Shown here piece after piece: positions 36,998 through 46,458 of a DNA stretch of 64,000 nt (position 1 is the first letter of the stretch; each line of letters starts with the position of its first letter). The notes under the pieces are model-generated. The model was not told the origin of the DNA, did not search any database, and saw only the letters and a program-made list of their open reading frames with translations. The stretch is taken from NCBI GenBank assembly GCA_028280845.1, contig JANQKZ010000009.1, positions 40,585 to 104,584 on the forward strand, written 5' to 3'. Both the position numbers and the translations under genes were made by a program. The stretch comes from Opitutales bacterium (lineage in GTDB: Bacteria > Verrucomicrobiota > Verrucomicrobiia > Opitutales > JABSRG01).

Positions 36998-38668
36998 ATG
37001 GAGAACATGGATCCCATTTATGTTATTGGACACAAAAACCCGGATGCCGATGCCATTTGCTCGGCCATCGCCTATGCCCGTTATAAGCAGGCCTTGGGCC
37101 TGGAACAATACATCCCTGCACGGTGTGGAAACAGCAATCCTCGCATCGACTCCATATTAAAGCGGTTTAATACTGAGCTTCCTCTGTTCCTGGGAGATGT
37201 GACCCCTCGCCTGAAGGACATCATGGTAAAGGATATCATCAAACTGGACTCTGATGCGACCTGTGCCGATGCCTTAAACTGTATTGACCAGTATGATATT
37301 CGGGCCATCCCCATTGTGACTCCCGACAACATTCTGGAGGGCCTGGTATCCATTTTTGATCTCGGCGAGTATTTTATCCCCAAACCCGGGCAACTTCGAA
37401 ACCTTCGCCGAGTCGAAACTTCGATCAACTCCATCATCACCGCCCTGAAGGGAGAGGTCCTGAACGGGGTGGATTTGGATTCGGTCGAAGAAATGTTTGT
37501 TCGAGTCGGAGCCATGGACATCCGGTCTTTTGGTAAGGTAAGCCAAAATGAAGATATTGTCTGGGGCCAAACCATCATGATTGTCGGAGACCGTTGGGAT
37601 ATACAGGAAAAGTCTATCCAATCGGGAGTCCGACTCCTGGTCATTAGTGGCGGCCTGGAAGTGGATGAAGATATTATCGAGAACGCCCGGGAAGCTGGGG
37701 TCAGCTTAATCGTCAGTCCACTCGATTCCGCCTCCACTGCTTGGGTCATTCGGACTGCCACCCGGATTACTCCCTTAATTGATACCGACTTTATGACCTT
37801 CTCCTCGGAGGAGCGAGTCCGCCAAATTCGACGCCGGGTAGCAAATTCCCCCCACCCCGCTTTTTTCATTTTAGATGAAGATCGCACGCTCCAGGGACTC
37901 TTTACCAAATCCGAACTCCTCAAACCGGTAAAAACTGAACTCGTGCTCGTGGACCATAACGAGTACAGTCAGGCCGTCTCCGGGGCAGCCGAGGTAAATA
38001 TCAGGGAAATTATCGACCACCACCGTCTCGGATCCCTCTCCACCGAACAACCGATCCTCTTTATTAACCAGCCTGTCGGGTCGACCTGCACCATTGTGGC
38101 CGACCTCTTCCGCAAAGCCCGGCTCGAACCCGATGCAGATCTTGCCGGAATTATGATGTCCGGGATGATTTCCGACACCTTGAACCTCAATAGCCCCACC
38201 ACCACCGAAGTGGATAAAAGTATTCTCCAATGGCTTTCCGATCTCGCCCAGGTGTCACCCGACGAATTGAGCGAGATGATTTTTTCCTCGGGCAGCGTAG
38301 TCCTCGGGAGTGCTCCGGCAGAAGTAATCACCAGCGATCAGAAGATTTACGACCATGGGGCCATTAAGTATTCCGTATCGCAGGTGGAAGAATTAGGCTA
38401 CAGCAACTTCCTTGAGCGGTTAGACGAGCTCCGTAGCGCTTTGAGCGAGTTCAAGCAAAAGTCCGGCCTCTATTTTGCCGCCCTCCTCGTCACCGACATC
38501 AACACCCAGAACTCTATGCTCTTGCTTAACGCGGATGACGAATTCCTCCAGAGCATGAACTTTTCCGTACGGGATCAAAAAGATGTTTACGATATGCCGA
38601 ACATCGTATCCCGCAAAAAGCAGCTGATCCCCTACTTCACCAGCCTCCTCAAAGGCATGGGCTTTTAA
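36998..38668 (+). CDS. ppaC: Family II manganese-dependent inorganic pyrophosphatase with CBS-DRTGG insert
   Basis: Hydrolyses pyrophosphate. 556 residues, much longer than the ~310-residue minimal enzyme. N-terminal DHH-type metal motif GHKNPDADAICSA, then two CBS halves flanking a DRTGG domain (residues ~70-310; GRWD-like VGDRWDIQ, then IPLIDTDFMTF), then VLVDHNEYSQA, IIDHHRLGSL and the C-terminal SRKKQ loop. CBS-DRTGG insertions bind adenine nucleotides and regulate activity, so this enzyme is probably nucleotide-controlled. Confidence 0.95.
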   Translation: MENMDPIYVIGHKNPDADAICSAIAYARYKQALGLEQYIPARCGNSNPRIDSILKRFNTELPLFLGDVTPRLKDIMVKDIIKLDSDATCADALNCIDQYDIRAIPIVTPDNILEGLVSIFDLGEYFIPKPGQLRNLRRVETSINSIITALKGEVLNGVDLDSVEEMFVRVGAMDIRSFGKVSQNEDIVWGQTIMIVGDRWDIQEKSIQSGVRLLVISGGLEVDEDIIENAREAGVSLIVSPLDSASTAWVIRTATRITPLIDTDFMTFSSEERVRQIRRRVANSPHPAFFILDEDRTLQGLFTKSELLKPVKTELVLVDHNEYSQAVSGAAEVNIREIIDHHRLGSLSTEQPILFINQPVGSTCTIVADLFRKARLEPDADLAGIMMSGMISDTLNLNSPTTTEVDKSILQWLSDLAQVSPDELSEMIFSSGSVVLGSAPAEVITSDQKIYDHGAIKYSVSQVEELGYSNFLERLDELRSALSEFKQKSGLYFAALLVTDINTQNSMLLLNADDEFLQSMNFSVRDQKDVYDMPNIVSRKKQLIPYFTSLLKGMGF

Positions 38669-38670
38669 TC

Positions 38671-38698
38671 AACTCAGAAATCGGAAATCAGAAGTCAG
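38671..38698. repeat. Heptamer tandem repeat, 4 units
   Basis: Units aactcag, aaatcgg, aaatcag, aagtcag begin two bases after the ppaC stop codon. They read as the reverse complement of the ctgattt/ctgactt-type units before hisF. Confidence 0.7.
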
Positions 38699-38723
38699 TG
38701 AAAATAGAACTTGCGGGCCTGAG

Positions 38724-38793
38724 CTTCAGCCAAGGCTCGACACCGGACACCAGACACCAGACCCTAGACACAGTCACTTTCGACTTTCCACCC
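38724..38793. repeat. Heptamer tandem repeat, 10 units
   Basis: Ten 7-base units in register: cttcagc, caaggct, cgacacc, ggacacc, agacacc, agaccct, agacaca, gtcactt, tcgactt, tccaccc. The tract ends seven bases before the rnr start codon. Confidence 0.8.
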
Positions 38794-38800
38794 CCCCAAA

Positions 38801-41089
38801 ATGTCCCTTCGCGACTCCCTTTTCAGCCTCATGCGCTCTGCGGACTATGTCCCCCAGCGTATTGAAGAAATTTCCCAGGTTCTCAATTTACTCCCAAAAG
38901 ACGAACGGAAACTCAGGCGACTCCTGCGTAGTGAAGTCGCGAGCGGCCGGATTGCTCAGATCAAAAACCAACGCTTCGCCCTTCCCCGGGATGTCGACCT
39001 GATCAGTGGACAGATCCTCTTTCGGCAATCCGGGTCCGCTCGTCTCGTTCCCTTTAACGAGCGGGGGAACCCCGAGGGGGATGCCTACCACGTCAGCGCC
39101 GAGGACACCTGGGTCTCCATGCATGGTGACTCCGTCCTCACCCGTATCAATCGCGATGACCGGCGAGAACCCAAGTGGAAAAAATATGCCCGGAAAGGTC
39201 AGCGCGACCGTCGGGACCAGACGCCCTCAGTGCGCGTCATCGAAATCCTGAAACGTAACAACCCCACCTTGACCGGTGAACTCGCCCGCTCCCGAGCCGC
39301 CTTTTATGTTATCCCCGATGACCCCCGGATCAATCCCGACATTCTGGTTGAAGATCCACACCGTAGTAAGCTGAAAAAAAAGCCAAAAACCGGGGATAAG
39401 GTGATTGTGAAGCTACACCCGTGGGAGCAGCGGCACCTGAATCCCACTGGAGAAATCATTGAAGTCCTGGGAAAATCCACGGATCCCTTTGCTGAATATA
39501 AAGCAATACTCCATAAGTATGACCTGAACCCGGATTTTCCGCCCGACGTTATGCAGGAGGTGGAGTCCATCCCTCCTAAGGTCCAGGACAATGAGCGCAA
39601 GGGCCGGAAAGATATTCGCCAACTCAGCACCATCACCATTGACCCCGATGACGCAAAGGATTTCGACGATGCCCTGAGCCTGGAAGCGTTGAAAAATGGT
39701 AATTTTCGAGTCGGCATTCATATTGCGGATGTCAGTGCCTATGTAAAACCGGGAACAGCCCTCATGAAGGAGGCCAAACACCGGGGCAATTCGACCTATC
39801 TCGTTGGACGTGTCATTCCCATGCTTCCACATGCCTTATCCAATGGGATCTGCAGTCTTGTCGAAGCAGAGGACCGCCTCACCAAATCGGTCTTCCTGAC
39901 TTTCGATAGTAAACGGAGAATCGTTAACACTGAGTTTGCGAACACGGTCATCCGCAGCCGAAAACGCCTGACCTACAAGCAGGCATTAGCTTTCCTGGAG
40001 AAGGACAGCCTCGACGAGATCAAACACACACCACTGCCGCCAAAACACCAGACCGGCTCAACCGGGCGAGACTTAAAGGAGTTGACCCATGAAGAACTCC
40101 AGGCGCTGAAGGATCAAATTCGTAAACTCTGGACGTTTGCCGAGGCCATGCGCACCAGGCGGATGAAAAAGGGGAGTCTCGACCTCGATATGCCCGAAGT
40201 GAAAATCTACGTCGACGAACAGGGGTATGCAGACCGGATTGTGCGCTCCGAGCATGATATCAGCCATCAGTTGATTGAAGAATACATGCTGGCCGCCAAC
40301 GAGGCCGTGGCCCGGACCTTGAAGTCCTCTGATATTCCTGCATTATATCGGGTCCACGACGCACCTGACCCCGAGAAGTTGGACGAGCTCCGGCAATACA
40401 TGGCGACCTTGGATATCCCTACCGGCGACCTCAATGAAACCCAAAACATGACTTCCCTGCTGCGGATGATCAAAGACCACCCCCAAGGCTACACCTTGCG
40501 CATCCACGTGCTGCGTTCGCTTAAGCAGGCATGCTACCGGTCTTCCGCTGATGGACACTACGGTCTCCAGAAAAAGGATTACACCCACTTCACCTCCCCT
40601 ATTCGCCGCTTCAGTGACCTCGTCGTACATCAACAATTTGACCGCTACCTCAAGCGCACGAAGAACCCGACTGCTCCCCATAGCATCCCTTCGCGAAATA
40701 ATCCGAAGACCCTCCTCTCTCTGGGTGAGCACTTGAGCATCACCGAGCGCGTCAGTCAGGATGCGGAGCGCGAGTCCGTCAAAACCAAACTCCTTGAATT
40801 TTTTGACAGAGAGGTGAAATCAGGCAGGCGCACCCCCTTTGAAGCCGTCATCATGGAAGTGAAAAACCATGGAATGTTTGTCGAGCTGACAGAATCGATG
40901 GCTTACGGGATGATCCATATCTCCTCCGTCCGTGATGACATCTACCACCTCAGCGCAGATGGCACGGCTTTAGTTGGTCGCCGCAGCCAAAGGCTTTTCG
41001 AGGAGGGGTCCAGAATCCAAGTCTACGCGGAACGGGTAGACCGCTTTAAGCGCCAGATCGATTTTGGAGTTCTACCGGACGAACGCTAA
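38801..41089 (+). CDS. rnr: Ribonuclease R (RNase II/R family exoribonuclease)
   Basis: 3'-5' exoribonuclease that degrades structured RNA. 762 residues: N-terminal helix-turn-helix and cold-shock domains, the RNB catalytic motif TIDPDDAKDFDDALSLE with its metal-binding Asp residues, GIHIADVSAYVKPGT, HFTSPIRRFSDLVVHQQ, and a C-terminal S1 domain (VIMEVKNHGMFVELTE). A heptamer repeat fills the leader. Confidence 0.96.
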   Translation: MSLRDSLFSLMRSADYVPQRIEEISQVLNLLPKDERKLRRLLRSEVASGRIAQIKNQRFALPRDVDLISGQILFRQSGSARLVPFNERGNPEGDAYHVSAEDTWVSMHGDSVLTRINRDDRREPKWKKYARKGQRDRRDQTPSVRVIEILKRNNPTLTGELARSRAAFYVIPDDPRINPDILVEDPHRSKLKKKPKTGDKVIVKLHPWEQRHLNPTGEIIEVLGKSTDPFAEYKAILHKYDLNPDFPPDVMQEVESIPPKVQDNERKGRKDIRQLSTITIDPDDAKDFDDALSLEALKNGNFRVGIHIADVSAYVKPGTALMKEAKHRGNSTYLVGRVIPMLPHALSNGICSLVEAEDRLTKSVFLTFDSKRRIVNTEFANTVIRSRKRLTYKQALAFLEKDSLDEIKHTPLPPKHQTGSTGRDLKELTHEELQALKDQIRKLWTFAEAMRTRRMKKGSLDLDMPEVKIYVDEQGYADRIVRSEHDISHQLIEEYMLAANEAVARTLKSSDIPALYRVHDAPDPEKLDELRQYMATLDIPTGDLNETQNMTSLLRMIKDHPQGYTLRIHVLRSLKQACYRSSADGHYGLQKKDYTHFTSPIRRFSDLVVHQQFDRYLKRTKNPTAPHSIPSRNNPKTLLSLGEHLSITERVSQDAERESVKTKLLEFFDREVKSGRRTPFEAVIMEVKNHGMFVELTESMAYGMIHISSVRDDIYHLSADGTALVGRRSQRLFEEGSRIQVYAERVDRFKRQIDFGVLPDER

Positions 41090-41190
41090 CACCATTATCC
41101 ACTATTTCTCTTGGAGCGGATTTTGCGGCCTCTCGTCAGACAGCCCAATCCCCTCTGATTCATTCTTATTCTCCCCCGGTTTCATAGTAT

Positions 41191-41219
41191 TTGTTAAACT
41201 ATTTGTCGTTAGCTATTTA
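41191..41219 (+). promoter_or_regulatory. Sigma-70-type promoter candidate for the DUF5069 gene
   Basis: TTGTTA (41191-41196) and TATTTA (41214-41219) separated by 17 bases in an AT-rich gap of 224 bases between rnr and the DUF5069 gene. Fair match only. Confidence 0.35.
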
Positions 41220-41313
41220 CAAATATTTTAAAGAATAAAAGCTTGAGACCACTAGTAATTCGTTCATCCTTTCATAGCTATATCGGTAGGCCCTATCGAT
41301 GGTTTAGGTTTAT

Positions 41314-41853
41314 ATGGATCACTATTATTATACGAACCACTTGGCCAGAATCTGGTCAGAGGGAGTCGATAAATATAAATCTGGGCATCAGACCCCAGAC
41401 GGATTCCTATCCCAGGATGACCTGAATTTCCTCGCTTCTATTGGATTAGGAATCATGGACGTCTTCGATTACGCCGAAGATTTTTGTGATCAAGGAGAAC
41501 CGGATTTCGCCACATTTATTGCGGTTCACGATATTCGTCGCGCCTATTTTCTTGAAGTACAATTAGGTCAGGCATCGGAGACGCGCTTAGATGTGACTAC
41601 CCTCCCGGCCAAAGATGAGTCGATTGAAGGGATCGAGTGGCTTCCTCGAATTCTGCCTAAAGCCCGCGCAAAATTAAGGGGAGAGATGCCTCCAGAGATC
41701 ATGTATGGATGCGGGGGGGATCGACGATTTTTCAAAACTAATAATATCCACCCGGCTGAGTTGCTTAGAAAAGTCTGGGAACATGGAGAGGCGGATCAAC
41801 CCATCATCGATTGGGTCGTCCAACGGGCAGAACCCCAACTCCAACCCATATAG
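41314..41853 (+). CDS. DUF5069-family protein
   Basis: 179 residues. The C-terminal half contains EWLPRILPKARAKLRGEMPP and YGCGGDRRFFKTNNIHPAEL, which fit DUF5069, a family of unknown function common in Verrucomicrobia and Planctomycetes. No signal or membrane segment. Monocistronic, with its own promoter candidate and a strong terminator. Confidence 0.75.
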   Translation: MDHYYYTNHLARIWSEGVDKYKSGHQTPDGFLSQDDLNFLASIGLGIMDVFDYAEDFCDQGEPDFATFIAVHDIRRAYFLEVQLGQASETRLDVTTLPAKDESIEGIEWLPRILPKARAKLRGEMPPEIMYGCGGDRRFFKTNNIHPAELLRKVWEHGEADQPIIDWVVQRAEPQLQPI

Positions 41854-41891
41854 AACCCACGTCTTTGCTTTTTTCTACCTCTATGAATTAA

Positions 41892-41923
41892 GGGGCGTCT
41901 CCTCGGAGGCGCCCCGCTTTTTT
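41892..41923 (+). terminator. Rho-independent terminator
   Basis: GGGGCGTCTCC and GGAGGCGCCCC form an 11-bp stem (one G-T pair) followed by GC and a run of T at 41918-41923, 39 bases after the DUF5069 stop. Best intrinsic terminator in the window. Confidence 0.9.
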
Positions 41924-42027
41924 GATACCCATTTCTGTTGCTGGATTTTCTTCTCCATCTTCATCCTCCGAGTGGGTAAAGCTAGACAAAAATGTAGATA
42001 AGGATAAAGAGGAAGAGCAAACCCAAG

Positions 42028-42097
42028 GCATCCCCCATCCCGCATCCCGTATCCCGTATCCCGCTTCCCGCTTCCCGCTTCCCGCTTCCCGCTATCC
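42028..42097. repeat. Heptamer tandem repeat, 10 units, abutting a start codon
   Basis: Ten units in register (gcatccc, ccatccc, gcatccc, gtatccc x2, gcttccc x4, gctatcc) that end directly at the ATG at 42098. The four gcttccc copies are identical. The repeat takes the place of any ribosome-binding site. Confidence 0.9.
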
Positions 42098-42583
42098 ATG
42101 CTCATCCGCAACGCCAGGCCCGCCGACGCTCCGACCATCACCGACATCTACAACCACCATGTCCTCCACACGGTCGTGACGTTTGATGAGGAACCCATCA
42201 CCGCGGCGTCTACCGTTGCAAAAATCAAGAACGTACAGGAGCGCCTACCCTACCTTGTCGCAGAGGTCGAGGGCAGCGTGGTTGGCTACGCCTACGGCGG
42301 CGAATGGAAACAACGTAAATCCTTCCTCTACACCACCGAGACCAGCATCTACCTGGGGAATGACTTCGTCGGTCAGGGTCTGGGCACCCGGTTGTATACC
42401 GAGCTCTTACGGCAGCTCAAGGATCTCGGCTTTCACATCGCCATCGGCGGAGTATCCCTACCCAACCCGGCCAGTGTTCGCCTTCATGAAAAACTCGGTT
42501 TTACCCCCATCGGCACTTTTAAAGAAGTCGGCTGGAAATTCCAGAAATGGATCGATGTCGGCTACTGGCAAAAAACCCTTTAA
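42098..42583 (+). CDS. GNAT acetyltransferase, phosphinothricin acetyltransferase-like
   Basis: 161 residues. Starts MLIRNARPADAPTITDIYNHHV, typical of the Pat/MddA group, with acetyl-CoA loop VGQGLGTRLYTELL and C-terminal VSLPNPASVRLHEKLGF, KWIDVGYWQK. Members acetylate phosphinothricin or methionine sulfone/sulfoximine. No Shine-Dalgarno: the heptamer repeat runs up to the ATG. Confidence 0.92.
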   Translation: MLIRNARPADAPTITDIYNHHVLHTVVTFDEEPITAASTVAKIKNVQERLPYLVAEVEGSVVGYAYGGEWKQRKSFLYTTETSIYLGNDFVGQGLGTRLYTELLRQLKDLGFHIAIGGVSLPNPASVRLHEKLGFTPIGTFKEVGWKFQKWIDVGYWQKTL

Positions 42584-42616
42584 TCCTGACTCTTAATCAT
42601 CCCTGGCTCCCATTTT

Positions 42617-42683
42617 GTCATTGCGAGCAAGGCGAAGCAATCCAGCATCCCCCCCTGGTCATTGCGAGCAACACGAAGCAATC
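42617..42683. repeat. Two tandem REP-like palindromes (GTCATTGCGAGC family)
   Basis: Two copies, 42617-42642 and 42658-42683, each GTCATTGCGAGC followed by GAAGCAATC. The ends are imperfect inverted repeats (ATTGC and GCAAT). Two more diverged copies lie at 59049 and 59656. They sit between convergent genes. Confidence 0.8.
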
Positions 42684-42694
42684 CGGCATCCCCC

Positions 42695-44275
42695 CTACTT
42701 CCGCATACTCGCCTCATCCAAAAAGTCATACCCTTTGGCAAGTTGGATATACGCCGCAACCTCCCTAGCCTGGCGTTCTTTATCCCATCCAAGTTCCTCG
42801 CCCATGAGCTCGGCCACCCGCGGCGCAGTCTCCATGCTGGCCCGAGCATTGAGCAGTAGGGCCCGCGTCCGTCGAGAGAGGACATCTTCTACCGTCCGCG
42901 CCATCTCCTGACGGACATGCCAGGTCACTTCAGCTTCCTGGTAGGGTAAATCCGGGTGGAGTTTGACCGAACGCTCGGGTTGATCCTTCATTAATTCCCG
43001 AATCCCCGAGGACTCACTCCCATACAGGACCAGGTTTGGAGCTTTGATTTCAGCCTGCGTCCAACCCTTGATCTGAAGGTGCCGGGTTACACATTCCCGC
43101 TCCTCTACACCGGCCACCATTTCTGCATGGTCAACCACGTCCTCCCCCATTTTCCGATAAGTAGTCCACTTTCCCCCTGTTACCGTTATCAGGCCTGACT
43201 CAGACACCAGTATAGTATGATCTCTCGATAAAGCAGCCGTGTTACTCGAATCTCCGAATTTTACAAGAGGTCGCAGACCGGCAAACACGCTCAGAACATC
43301 TTCGGGCCGAGGATCCTGGGTCAGGTAGAGCGCCGCGTGCTCCATGATGAAGTCACGTTCCTGCTGCAGGGCTCGCGGTTCCAGCGATTTCTCAGGAAGA
43401 GGAGTATCGGTGGTTCCCACAACCACGCAATCGTGCCAGGGCACTCCGAACAGGACCCGCCCGTCTGCTGTCTTGGGAACCATGATCGCCGCATTGCCAG
43501 GTAAGAAATGTTTCGGGAGAACTAAGTGCACGCCCTGACTTACAGCAATCATCGCTTCGCTGTCATAAGCATCGTGCCGCCGGATTTCGTCCACGAATAC
43601 TCCTGTTGCATTGACGACTGCCTTTCCTCGAATTTCGTATTCGCGCCCGCTTTCACCATCGCGAGCTAGAATACCCGCAACGATTCCCTGCTCCTTCATC
43701 AGGCCCACACAGGTCATATAATTGATCACGGTCGCCCCTACGCCAACTGCGGTTTGGGCTAAGTTTATGGCAAGCCGTGAATCATCAAATTGCCCATCGT
43801 GGTAAATGACCGCACCGGTCAACCCATCGGTCTCCACCGTTGGAATGCGCTCGATCGTCTCCTCCTTGCTCAGGTTCCTCGAAGGACTCAACCCAAGTCG
43901 ACCTGCCAGTGAGTCATAGACCTTCATCCCTATCCCGTAAAATGGCCCCTCCCACCATTTATAATTTGGAATGACAAAGGCCATATTATGCACCAGGTGA
44001 GGTGCGTTGCGATAGAGCAGCCCACGCTCCCGCAGCGCCTCCAGGACCAGGGATATGTTTCCCTGCTGCAGATACCGCACTCCGCCATGCACTAGCTTGG
44101 TGCTTCGACTGGATGTCCCCTTTGAAAAATCTGCCTGCTCAATCAACAGGGTTCGATGCCCCCGCGAAGCGGCATCCACGGCTGTTCCGAGCCCGGTGGC
44201 CCCTCCACCCACGACAATAATATCATAGGGGGCCTCAGCGTTCTCGATCTGGTCCAGTGCAATGTGGCGCTTCAT
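42695..44275 (-). CDS. glpD: Glycerol-3-phosphate dehydrogenase (aerobic, FAD)
   Basis: 526 residues from ATG 44275. Membrane-associated flavoprotein that oxidises glycerol 3-phosphate to dihydroxyacetone phosphate and feeds the quinone pool. FAD motif IIVVGGGATGLGTAVDAASR near the N terminus, then SSRSTKLVHGGVRYLQQ, VVNATGVFVDEIR and LITVTGGKWTTYRKM. It lies 78 bases downstream of glpK on the same strand. Confidence 0.95.
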   Translation of the reverse strand: MKRHIALDQIENAEAPYDIIVVGGGATGLGTAVDAASRGHRTLLIEQADFSKGTSSRSTKLVHGGVRYLQQGNISLVLEALRERGLLYRNAPHLVHNMAFVIPNYKWWEGPFYGIGMKVYDSLAGRLGLSPSRNLSKEETIERIPTVETDGLTGAVIYHDGQFDDSRLAINLAQTAVGVGATVINYMTCVGLMKEQGIVAGILARDGESGREYEIRGKAVVNATGVFVDEIRRHDAYDSEAMIAVSQGVHLVLPKHFLPGNAAIMVPKTADGRVLFGVPWHDCVVVGTTDTPLPEKSLEPRALQQERDFIMEHAALYLTQDPRPEDVLSVFAGLRPLVKFGDSSNTAALSRDHTILVSESGLITVTGGKWTTYRKMGEDVVDHAEMVAGVEERECVTRHLQIKGWTQAEIKAPNLVLYGSESSGIRELMKDQPERSVKLHPDLPYQEAEVTWHVRQEMARTVEDVLSRRTRALLLNARASMETAPRVAELMGEELGWDKERQAREVAAYIQLAKGYDFLDEASMRK

Positions 44276-44353
44276 AATCTTCAACAACTCGCAAGGGCGG
44301 AATGGCATTCCGCGGTAACTCCATCTTGGCTTCTATCCCAAAGATCATAAACA

Positions 44354-45844
44354 TCAAACCGATCGGGTTCGCTTCACCGCCTGGGTCCACCCATCCCACA
44401 GCCGCTCCATCTCAGCCTGGGGGCGCGAAGGAGAAAACCGGGACTCCTCGGCCCAGTTATTGTGTATGGCTTCAATCCCTTCGTAATACCCTACGCCAAT
44501 TCCCGCCAGATACGCCGCCCCCAACGCCGTAGTCTCCAAAGTCTGGGGACGCACCACTTCACATTGCAACAGGTCGGCCTGGAATTGCATGAGGGGTTGG
44601 CTGCGAGCAGCTCCGCCGTCCACCCGCACTTCATGCAGGGTGAGTCCCGAGTCTAACTCCATGGCCCGAATCAAGTCCCCCGACTGATACGCGATCGCTT
44701 CGAGAGCCGCCCGGCAAAAATGGGCCCGATTGGTTCCCCGCGTCAAACCAAAGGCCGTCCCTCTGGCGTAGGGATCCCAATGGGGGGCGCCCAGACCCGT
44801 AAACGCAGGCACGAGGTATAGGCCATTGGTGTCAGCCACCGTTTCCGCCACCATGTCGCACTCGGGAGCCGACTGGATAATCTGCATTTCATCGCGTAGC
44901 CATTGAACCACGGCCCCTCCGATAAAAACGGAACCTTCGAGGGCATAATCCACTCGATCCCCCACCTGCCAGGCAATCGTAGTTAACAGTTTATTGTTCG
45001 ATTCAACCCGCTCGCTCCCGGTGTGCATAAGGAGGAAACATCCGGTCCCATAGGTGTTCTTCACCATCCCTTTTTCGAAGCAGGCCTGGCCAAATAATGC
45101 CGCCTGCTGATCCCCCGCGATGCCGGCAATCGGCACCCCTCCCAGAAGGTGGGACTCAGCGATCTCGCCATACACCTCAGCCGAGGATTGGACAGCAGGC
45201 AACATCGCTAGCGGGATGTCCAACAACTCCAGAATATCCGTATCCCATTCAAGTTTGTGAATATTGTAGAGCAGGGTTCGACTGGCATTACTCACATCCG
45301 TAATGTGCACCCGCCCCTGGGTCAGCTTCCATACCAGCCAGGTATCCACGGTTCCCGCGATCACTTCTCTCCGCTCAGCCCTTGCCCGCACGCCATCTAC
45401 ATTCTCCAGGATCCACTGTAATTTGGTCCCCGAAAAATAGGGATCGATGAGAAGCCCGGTTTTCTCTCGTATGCCGGGCTCGTGACCTGCTTCCTTCAAC
45501 TGTTTGCAGCGGTCCGCTGTCCGTCGGTCCTGCCAGACAATGGCCGGGTAAACCGGTTCGCCGGTCTTGCGATCCCAGACCAGTAGGGTTTCCCGTTGAT
45601 TGGTGATTCCCAGGGCCGCCAGCTCGTGGGTCGATAAATTAGCCGCCGTCACAGCCTCGGCCGCTACCGCGCTTTGCGTCTTCCAGATATCGAGAGGGTC
45701 ATGTTCAACCCATCCGGGACGCGGATAGTGCTGCTTAAACTCCCTCTGGGCCACGCTGATCGGCGTTCCTCGCCGATCAAAAACAATGGCCCGCGAGCTG
45801 GTAGTTCCTTGATCCAAGGCAAGAAGGTAATGCGGAGAAGACAT
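44354..45844 (-). CDS. glpK: Glycerol kinase
   Basis: 496 residues, FGGY kinase family. ATP-binding [16 protein letters not shown], substrate region [31 protein letters not shown], and [11 protein letters not shown]. Phosphorylates glycerol to glycerol 3-phosphate, the substrate of the downstream glpD product. No glpF transporter gene is beside them. Confidence 0.96.
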   Translation of the reverse strand: MSSPHYLLALDQGTTSSRAIVFDRRGTPISVAQREFKQHYPRPGWVEHDPLDIWKTQSAVAAEAVTAANLSTHELAALGITNQRETLLVWDRKTGEPVYPAIVWQDRRTADRCKQLKEAGHEPGIREKTGLLIDPYFSGTKLQWILENVDGVRARAERREVIAGTVDTWLVWKLTQGRVHITDVSNASRTLLYNIHKLEWDTDILELLDIPLAMLPAVQSSAEVYGEIAESHLLGGVPIAGIAGDQQAALFGQACFEKGMVKNTYGTGCFLLMHTGSERVESNNKLLTTIAWQVGDRVDYALEGSVFIGGAVVQWLRDEMQIIQSAPECDMVAETVADTNGLYLVPAFTGLGAPHWDPYARGTAFGLTRGTNRAHFCRAALEAIAYQSGDLIRAMELDSGLTLHEVRVDGGAARSQPLMQFQADLLQCEVVRPQTLETTALGAAYLAGIGVGYYEGIEAIHNNWAEESRFSPSRPQAEMERLWDGWTQAVKRTRSV

Positions 45845-45879
45845 GGGGTAGCTAATGAAGGACTTCCCTATCTTAACCG

Positions 45880-45949
45880 AACTCTTACTCTGAATCCTAC
45901 TCTAAATTTTAGTTTTCAGTTTAATGTTTTCAGTGTTCAGTTTCCCAGA
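45880..45949. repeat. Heptamer tandem repeat, 10 units
   Basis: Units in register: aactctt, actctga, atcctac, tctaaat, tttagtt, ttcagtt, taatgtt, ttcagtg, ttcagtt, tcccaga. It lies between the divergent glpK and quinol monooxygenase-like genes, where promoters are expected. Confidence 0.7.
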
Positions 45950-45993
45950 AGAGGATATTGTTACCTTACGATTCACATCTCATACCCCAAAAC

Positions 45994-46357
45994 CATGCCC
46001 ACCACCGATACTTGCGTCACCATCGTCCCTTACTTTAAAGCCCACGAAGGGAAATTAGACCACGCCAAATCCCTCTGCGAGCAATGCGTCACGCAGACCG
46101 AGAAGGAAGAAAAAGTCCTCTACTACGGGTTCTCCTTCCATGGAGATGAATTCCACTGCCGAGAGGGTTATGTCGACGGCGACGGCGCCCTCGCCCACCT
46201 GGCCAATATCGGTCCCCTACTCGGCCAGGTGCTGGAAAATGCCGACCTCGTCAAGCTGGAGCTCCACGGCCCCGCAGCCGAGCTGGAAAAGCTGAAGGAA
46301 CCGACCAAGGACCTCAACCCCATCTGCTTCACCCTGGAATACGGCTTCCGACGTTAA
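45994..46357 (+). CDS. ABM-fold (quinol monooxygenase-like) protein
   Basis: 120 residues from ATG 45994 (MPTTDTCVTIVPYFKAHEGK); the frame is open much further upstream through glpK antisense sequence and the repeat, without conservation. A small ferredoxin-like dimeric alpha/beta barrel: CVTIVPYFKAHEGKLD, KVLYYGFSFHGDEFHCREGY, LELHGPAAELEKL. Related to putative quinol monooxygenases; the reaction is unknown. Confidence 0.75.
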
Positions 46358-46379
46358 TACTTATACGAAAGCTCACCAT

Positions 46380-46398
46380 TTCTGGAACAACTCCAGAA
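46380..46398. other. Small perfect hairpin between two genes
   Basis: TTCTGGA-acaac-TCCAGAA, 23 bases after the ABM gene stop. No T-run follows (the downstream sequence is C/T mixed up to 46455), so terminator function is doubtful. Confidence 0.4.
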
Positions 46399-46458
46399 TT
46401 CACCTCTCCTTTATCCCCTCCCCTCCTTCCTCTAAAACCCTCCTCTATTTTCTAAATC

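Noticed and set aside
45674..45993. N-terminal extension of the ABM gene
   Set aside because: The frame is open, but this part is antisense to glpK and heptamer repeat; family similarity begins at 45994.
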